A stretch of DNA of 64,000 bases. Source: JAVJQS01 sp040218815. Its GTDB lineage: Bacteria > Bacteroidota > Bacteroidia > Flavobacteriales_E > Vicingaceae. The DNA lies in NCBI GenBank assembly GCA_040218815.1, contig JAVJQS010000004.1, positions 496,001 to 560,000 of the forward strand. Reading direction: 5' to 3'. A program made the position numbers and the translations under genes. The notes below the pieces were generated by a model. That model was not told where the DNA came from. It saw nothing but the letters and a program-made list of their open reading frames with translations, and ran no database searches. This document shows, one piece after another, positions 58,861-64,000 of the stretch (positions are counted from its first letter, which is position 1; each line of letters opens with the position of its first letter).

Positions 58861-61800
58861 ATGATAGATAATATCATAGCTTGGTCAATCAAGAACAAGC
58901 TGATGGTCGCTTTATTAACCCTTGCCTTAATTGGTGCAGGATTATGGAGCATTACCAAAGTACCCATTGATGCCGTGCCTGACATCACAAATAATCAGGT
59001 GCAAGTAATTACACAAGCTCCAAATTTAGGAACAGAGGATATTGAACAGTTTGTAACCTATCCGGTAGAAGTATCTATGGCAAACCTGCCCGGAGTAACC
59101 GAAATTCGTTCCATTTCCCGATTTGGATTATCCGTAGTAACCATTGTCTTTGAGGATAATATGGGAACGTATCTGCCTCGACAATTGGTAGCAGAACAAC
59201 TCAATGAGGTAAAAGAAGAAATTCCAAATGGCTTTGGTTCTCCTTCGATGGGTCCGATAACTACAGGTTTGGGAGAGATTTATCAATATACTTTGAAAGT
59301 AGATGATTCTCACAAAGGAGAGTACACCCCTACCGATTTAAGAAGTATGCAAGATTGGATAGTTAGCCGACAAATGGCAATGGTGGAAGGTGTTGTAGAA
59401 GTAAATGCCATCGGTGGGAACATCAAACAATACGAAGTTGCGGTAAATCCCGATCAGTTAAAAGCGATGGGCTTGACCATTTCAGATCTGATGCACGCTT
59501 TAGAGATGAACAATCAAAATACAGGCGGAGCATACATCGAAAAAAATCATCAAGCGAACTTTATTCGTGGCGAAGGTTTAGCTCGTAGCATTGAAGATAT
59601 TGAATCCATTCCGTTAGAAACCAATACAAACATTCCCATTACCATTAAAGACATTGCAACGGTAAGAATTGGTTCAGCAGTGCGATATGGAGCTTTAACT
59701 CAAGATGGTGAAGGTGAAGTTGTTGGTGGTTTGGTCATGATGTTGAAAGGAGCAAACTCTAATGATGTGGTTAATAACGTGAAAGACCGGATGGATAAAA
59801 TTCAAAAATCACTACCCGAAGGAATCATCATTCAACCACTTTTAGATCGTAGTAAGCTAATTGCAGAAACCACAGGTACAGTAAGTACCAATCTAATTGA
59901 AGGGGCATTGATCGTCATTTTTGTGTTGGTTTTCCTATTGGGAAATTGGCGAGGTGGCTTAATTGTCGCTTCAACCATTCCTTTGTCCCTGCTTTTTGCT
60001 TTTATTTTAATGAATGTGTTTGACGTTTGGGCAAACCTCATGAGTTTAGGTGCAATTGATTTTGGGATTATCATTGACGGAGCGGTAATAATTGTAGAAA
60101 GTACGGTCTTCATCCTGCACGAAAAAGTGCTGAAAAAGAAAGAAATTACAGCAAAAGTCAGGAATGAAGTCGCTAAAAATTCAGCATCCAAAATGATGAA
60201 CTCGGCTTTCTTTGGTCAGTTAATTATTCTAATAGTTTTCATTCCGATTTTAGCATTAGAAGGTGTTGAAGGAAAAATGTTTAAGCCTATGGCACTCACT
60301 TTTATGTTTGCCATGATCGGGGTAATGCTACTCTGCCTCACTTATGTCCCCATGATGTCAGCTTGGTTTTTAAGAGTCCCTAAAGGCAATAAAATTTCTT
60401 GGGGAGATCGCTTTATCATAAAGGTGGAGAACGCTTATGAAAGAAATTTGGGCAGAGCTTTAGGAAAAGCGAAATGGATCATTGCCACCGCAGTTATTCT
60501 ATTAGGAGTTTCCGTTTTTATTTTTTCACGCTTAGGAGGCGAATTTATTCCCCAATTAGATGAAGGAGACATCGCCTTTCATGCCATTTTAAAGCCCGGT
60601 AGTTCACTTTCGGAAACCATAGAAACAACCACAAAAATTGAAAAAATAGTGAAGGAAAAATTTCCGGAGGTTCAAAAAATTGTTAGTCGGATTGGTGTGG
60701 CTGAAGTACCTACTGATCCTATGCCAATGGACTTAGCGGATGTGTTTGTCATTTTAGCTCCAAAATCAGAATGGGTTACTACAAGTTCCAAAGAAGAATT
60801 GGTCGAAATGATGAAAGAAGAATTGGAAAAAGTTCCGGGAGTAAACTATGAATTTACCCAACCCATTGAAATGCGATTTAATGAATTGTTGGAAGGAGTT
60901 CGTGAGGATATAGCCATTAAACTATATGGAGAGGACATTGAAACATTAGCAGTAAAAGCGAATGAAATAAGTAAAATAATAGAGGGGACTGATGGTATTG
61001 GAGATATGAAAGTTGAAGCAACCACAGGTTTACCACAAATGACTGTGCGGTATAATCGAAATAAATTGGCTCAGTATGGTGTATCTGTTTCAGAAGTAAA
61101 TCAAGTAATTGAAGCCGCATTTGCAGGTGGAAAGGCAGGAGTGATTTTTGAAGGAGAAAGACGATTCGATTTAGTCGTTCGTTTAGATCAGGAGCATCGC
61201 AAGGGAATTGATGATTTAAAAAATCTATACGTCAGTCTTTCTAATGGCTCTCAAATTCCGCTAAAAGAACTTGCGAATATCAGTTATCAATCCGGTCCGA
61301 TGCAGATCAGTCGTGACAATACCAACCGTAGAACTTATGTGGGCATTAATGTTAGAGGAAGAGATGTAAAATCTTTGGTTACTGAAATACAGGAAAAATT
61401 AGATGCAGAATTAGAACTACCATCAGGCTATTACATTCGATACGGTGGAGCATTTGAGAATTTAGAAAGAGCAACCAATCGCTTAAAAATTGTAGTTCCT
61501 ATTGCCTTGGGCTTGATCTTTCTACTCATATTTTTTGCATTAAAATCAATAAAACAAACATTTATGATCTATATGGCAATTCCATTAGCAGCCATTGGCG
61601 GCATCATTTCTCTATGGTTGCGAGATATGCCCTTTAGCATTTCCGCAGGTGTTGGTTTCATCGTACTGTTTGGAGTAGCTGTGTTGAATGGTTTAGTGTT
61701 AATCAGCGGATGGAACGAATTGAAAAAAGAAGGCGAAAGCAATCTGAATGAACGGATTCGAATAGGTGCAAAACGGAGAATTCGTCCTATTTTGTTAACT

Positions 61801-63195
61801 GCCCTAACCGATATTTTAGGTTTTCTACCCATGGCAATATCCACTTCAGCAGGTGCAGAGGTTCAACAACCCTTAGCCACGGTAGTCATTGGAGGCATGA
61901 TTTCAGCTACCCTACTAACACTCTTTGTTTTACCATTGCTGTATCGTTGGATTGAAACAAGAGACGAAAGAGGTATTAACATTAAGCCCATATTGGCAGG
62001 TTTGGTGGTCATCTTAGGTTTGGGGTCAACTTCGTTACATGCACAATCTGAACAAAAGTTGATTCCAATTGAAATGGAAAAAGCAGTAGTAAAAGCATTG
62101 GAGGAATATCCTTCTGTAAAAGCAAAGCAGTTGGAAATTCAAAATCAACAAGTCTTGAAAAAATCAACATGGGACATGGGAAAAACAACGCTTTACACCG
62201 CAGGAGAAGAAATTGGGAAGAATACAGATGGGGTTCGCACCATAGTTGGAGTGCAACAGCAAAATATAGACCTATTGGGAATGGCTTCTAAAACGAAACT
62301 GCAAAAAGAGAAAATAACCTTAACCGAAAAGTTCTTAGACCTGAACGAAATTCAATTGAGTTTGGAAGTCAAGAAGAGCTATGGTCAGCTGTTTGTGAAG
62401 AAACAACTCTTGGATTTGTACAACACATTGGATTCTAATTTTCAAGAGTTTGAAAGAGCAGCAAAGATTCGTTACGAAACAGAAGCAACTTCAAAATTGG
62501 CGTATTTGTCCGCTTCCAATCAAGCGAAGCAGATCGGCAATAAGAAGCAGCAAGCCTTTTATGATTATCAGATAGCAGTTCAAAATTTAAACCGTTGGTT
62601 CATTAGCGATACCTTATATACCGTTGATCCAAAACCAAGCATTGCTTTTGAAGAATTGGCTTTAGAGAACGATTTGACTCAACATCCAATACTATCAATT
62701 GAAAATCAAAAAATGCGATTAGCAGAGCAGTCCATTAAAACGGCAAAAGCGAATTACTATCCCACCTTTAATGTTCAGTATGGCGTTCAAGAAGTCGCAG
62801 GAGAAAGCGGTTTTTATCAATACCAAGCAGGAATAAATATTCCTTTGTTTTTTAATAATGAGAAAGCTCAGGTTCAATCTGCTAAACTAAACCGAAACAT
62901 AGCAGAGCAAAACCTACAACAAGCTAATCTTGAATTAAAGAGTCAATATCTGAATGCATTAGCAAACTATCAGAAGTTAAGAGCTTCTTGGAATTATTTT
63001 GAAACGGAAGCCTTAGAATTGGCGAAGAAACAGCGAAAAGCTGCTGCCATTGCATACAAGGAAGGAGCGATAGATTATATAGCATTCCTGCAAAATGTAA
63101 AAGATGCCATGCAAATTGAACAGGAAGCTTGGCAGACCTATGAGAATTATTTGCTCAGCCGATTCCAACTTGAATTTTATACCCTAAAAAATTAG
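58861..63195 (+). CDS. CzcA/CusA RND pump fused to a TolC-like channel domain
   Basis: 1444 residues. Residues 1-1035 are a heavy-metal RND pump: PIDAVPDITNNQVQVITQAP, the relay helix DFGIIIDGAVIIVES, periplasmic FIPQLDEGDIAFHAI. From about 1045 to 1444 the chain is TolC-like: periplasmic leader LGSTSLHAQSEQ, then helical hairpins ending in NYLLSRFQLEFYTLKN. So pump and outer-membrane channel are one polypeptide. The Zn/Co/Cd or Cu substrate is not fixed by sequence. CzcB adaptor follows after 5 bp. Confidence 0.92.
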   Translation: MIDNIIAWSIKNKLMVALLTLALIGAGLWSITKVPIDAVPDITNNQVQVITQAPNLGTEDIEQFVTYPVEVSMANLPGVTEIRSISRFGLSVVTIVFEDNMGTYLPRQLVAEQLNEVKEEIPNGFGSPSMGPITTGLGEIYQYTLKVDDSHKGEYTPTDLRSMQDWIVSRQMAMVEGVVEVNAIGGNIKQYEVAVNPDQLKAMGLTISDLMHALEMNNQNTGGAYIEKNHQANFIRGEGLARSIEDIESIPLETNTNIPITIKDIATVRIGSAVRYGALTQDGEGEVVGGLVMMLKGANSNDVVNNVKDRMDKIQKSLPEGIIIQPLLDRSKLIAETTGTVSTNLIEGALIVIFVLVFLLGNWRGGLIVASTIPLSLLFAFILMNVFDVWANLMSLGAIDFGIIIDGAVIIVESTVFILHEKVLKKKEITAKVRNEVAKNSASKMMNSAFFGQLIILIVFIPILALEGVEGKMFKPMALTFMFAMIGVMLLCLTYVPMMSAWFLRVPKGNKISWGDRFIIKVENAYERNLGRALGKAKWIIATAVILLGVSVFIFSRLGGEFIPQLDEGDIAFHAILKPGSSLSETIETTTKIEKIVKEKFPEVQKIVSRIGVAEVPTDPMPMDLADVFVILAPKSEWVTTSSKEELVEMMKEELEKVPGVNYEFTQPIEMRFNELLEGVREDIAIKLYGEDIETLAVKANEISKIIEGTDGIGDMKVEATTGLPQMTVRYNRNKLAQYGVSVSEVNQVIEAAFAGGKAGVIFEGERRFDLVVRLDQEHRKGIDDLKNLYVSLSNGSQIPLKELANISYQSGPMQISRDNTNRRTYVGINVRGRDVKSLVTEIQEKLDAELELPSGYYIRYGGAFENLERATNRLKIVVPIALGLIFLLIFFALKSIKQTFMIYMAIPLAAIGGIISLWLRDMPFSISAGVGFIVLFGVAVLNGLVLISGWNELKKEGESNLNERIRIGAKRRIRPILLTALTDILGFLPMAISTSAGAEVQQPLATVVIGGMISATLLTLFVLPLLYRWIETRDERGINIKPILAGLVVILGLGSTSLHAQSEQKLIPIEMEKAVVKALEEYPSVKAKQLEIQNQQVLKKSTWDMGKTTLYTAGEEIGKNTDGVRTIVGVQQQNIDLLGMASKTKLQKEKITLTEKFLDLNEIQLSLEVKKSYGQLFVKKQLLDLYNTLDSNFQEFERAAKIRYETEATSKLAYLSASNQAKQIGNKKQQAFYDYQIAVQNLNRWFISDTLYTVDPKPSIAFEELALENDLTQHPILSIENQKMRLAEQSIKTAKANYYPTFNVQYGVQEVAGESGFYQYQAGINIPLFFNNEKAQVQSAKLNRNIAEQNLQQANLELKSQYLNALANYQKLRASWNYFETEALELAKKQRKAAAIAYKEGAIDYIAFLQNVKDAMQIEQEAWQTYENYLLSRFQLEFYTLKN

Positions 63196-63200
63196 AAATA

Positions 63201-64000
63201 ATGAATACGATATACACGAAATACCTATACATTATGCTGCTTTCCTTAGCAGTAATAGCATGTAACAGCAAAGAGGAAGAGCACGGACACTCCCATGATG
63301 AAAATGCTGAATCTCATAAAGAAATAACTGAAGAAAACCATGAGGAAGGAGAACACGAAGAAGAAGTTGTCCACTTTTCAATGGAGCAATTCAATGCTTT
63401 GGACATGAAGGTGGACAGCCTGCCATTGAGAAACGTATCTTCTTATGTAGAAACCAACGGTCAATTAGAAGTTCCACCACAGAACGAGGCAACTGTAACT
63501 GCTGTGATCGGTGCAAATATTACTTCCATAAAAGTAATTGAAGGAGATCAAGTAAAAAAAGGACAGGTGTTAGCAACGGTTAGTCATCCTGATTTAATCA
63601 ACCTACAAACCAATTACAACAGCAATTGGAATGAATTGCAATACTTAGAACAAGAGTTTAATCGACAAAAAAGATTGTATGAAGAAGAAATTGGTTCGGG
63701 GAAAGAATTTCAAAAAACAAAGTCAGAATACAACTCAAAAAAAGCTTTAGTGAATGGTTTAGAAGCACAACTAAAGCTCTTAGGCATTTCAACCTCACAA
63801 GTCAAAAATGGAACGATTGCTGAAACAGTTGCCATAAAAGCTCCCATTGAAGGCTTCATCAGATTGGTAGAAGTGAAAACAGGGCAATATGTTTCTCCTC
63901 AAAAAGAGCTGTTTGAAATCGTGAACTTAGAACATATCCATGCAGACTTTATGGTATTTGAAAAGGATGTAGCCAAAGTGAAAGTTGGTCAGAAGATTCG
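63201..64000 (+). CDS. CzcB-type efflux adaptor, 3' part cut by window end
   Basis: 266 visible residues, frame open at the edge. Lipoprotein signal (LAVIAC), His/Glu-rich segment (HGHSHDENAESHKE, HEEGEHEEE), then the barrel-sandwich/lipoyl half of a membrane-fusion protein (VTAVIGANITSIKVIEGDQVKKGQ, APIEGFIRLVEV). Partner of the fused CzcA-TolC pump 5 bp upstream. The His-rich leader likely binds Zn or Cu. Confidence 0.9.
   Translation, partial: MNTIYTKYLYIMLLSLAVIACNSKEEEHGHSHDENAESHKEITEENHEEGEHEEEVVHFSMEQFNALDMKVDSLPLRNVSSYVETNGQLEVPPQNEATVTAVIGANITSIKVIEGDQVKKGQVLATVSHPDLINLQTNYNSNWNELQYLEQEFNRQKRLYEEEIGSGKEFQKTKSEYNSKKALVNGLEAQLKLLGISTSQVKNGTIAETVAIKAPIEGFIRLVEVKTGQYVSPQKELFEIVNLEHIHADFMVFEKDVAKVKVGQKI

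Overview
The window comes from a member of the Bacteroidota. The signs are low G+C coding DNA, promoters of the TAnnTTTG type, a type IX secretion (T9SS) sorting domain at 51578-53788, small exported 'HYCG' proteins, and metal-efflux families typical of that phylum. A GC-rich CCTGCC/GGCAGG palindrome inside one gene suggests a Cytophagia- or Flavobacteriia-like marine or soil organism, but the order cannot be fixed from sequence alone. No rRNA, tRNA, CRISPR array, transposase or integrase was seen.

Layout. (1) 1-3914, minus strand: poorly known genes of accessory or mobile-element flavour, including a GT-B glycosyltransferase-like protein and an unrecognised protein cut by the window edge. 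(2) 4134-9174, plus strand: a candidate defence locus made of a HEPN-motif protein, a large N6-adenine DNA methyltransferase and an overlapping PD-(D/E)XK nuclease. (3) 9396-11125, minus: a DUF1801 protein, a VOC-fold protein and an AraC regulator. (4) 11361-34250, minus: an almost gap-free run of about 25 genes. It opens with small SHOCT, HMA, Met-rich, DUF302 and ArsR genes and ends with a CopB-type Cu-ATPase. Between them lie a K+ channel, archaeal-type GAPDH, phosphofructokinase, universal stress protein, porin, beta-CASP RNase, AMP-phosphorylase-like enzyme, PRPP synthase and PPK2 polyphosphate kinase. I read this as a metal/energy-stress survival island. (5) 34617-54261, minus: the copper-resistance core. 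It holds a CusA/CusC/CusB efflux pump, a multicopper oxidase fused to an outer-membrane barrel, CopA with its chaperone, two regulators that fuse a heavy-metal (HMA) domain to an AraC helix-turn-helix, a Crp/Fnr regulator, and a T9SS-exported haloperoxidase-like protein. (6) 54339-64000, plus: a mercury-type operon (ArsR, MerT-HMA fusion, MerA-like reductase, GDCCVxC protein, Fur-family regulator), an AlbA_2 gene, then a CzcA-TolC fusion pump and a CzcB adaptor cut by the window end.

How it fits together. Sensors (ArsR x2, Fur-like, HMA-AraC x2, Crp/Fnr) sit beside soluble chaperones (HMA, SHOCT, HMBD, DUF3347 and Met-rich proteins), cytoplasmic export ATPases (CopA, CopB), trans-envelope RND pumps and a periplasmic oxidase. 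The metabolic genes inside region 4 could supply ATP from polyphosphate, RNA-derived nucleotides and glycolysis during stress; that is inference.

Most striking unexplained signals: three intergenic spacers (before cusA, before the Crp/Fnr gene and before czcA) are each bounded by inverted-repeat arms running from the upstream stop codon to the downstream start codon, with an inner hairpin. In all three the upstream gene encodes a small exported Cys/His-cluster protein. The HEPN/methyltransferase/nuclease trio, the HMA-AraC fusions and the oxidase-barrel fusion also deserve a second look.
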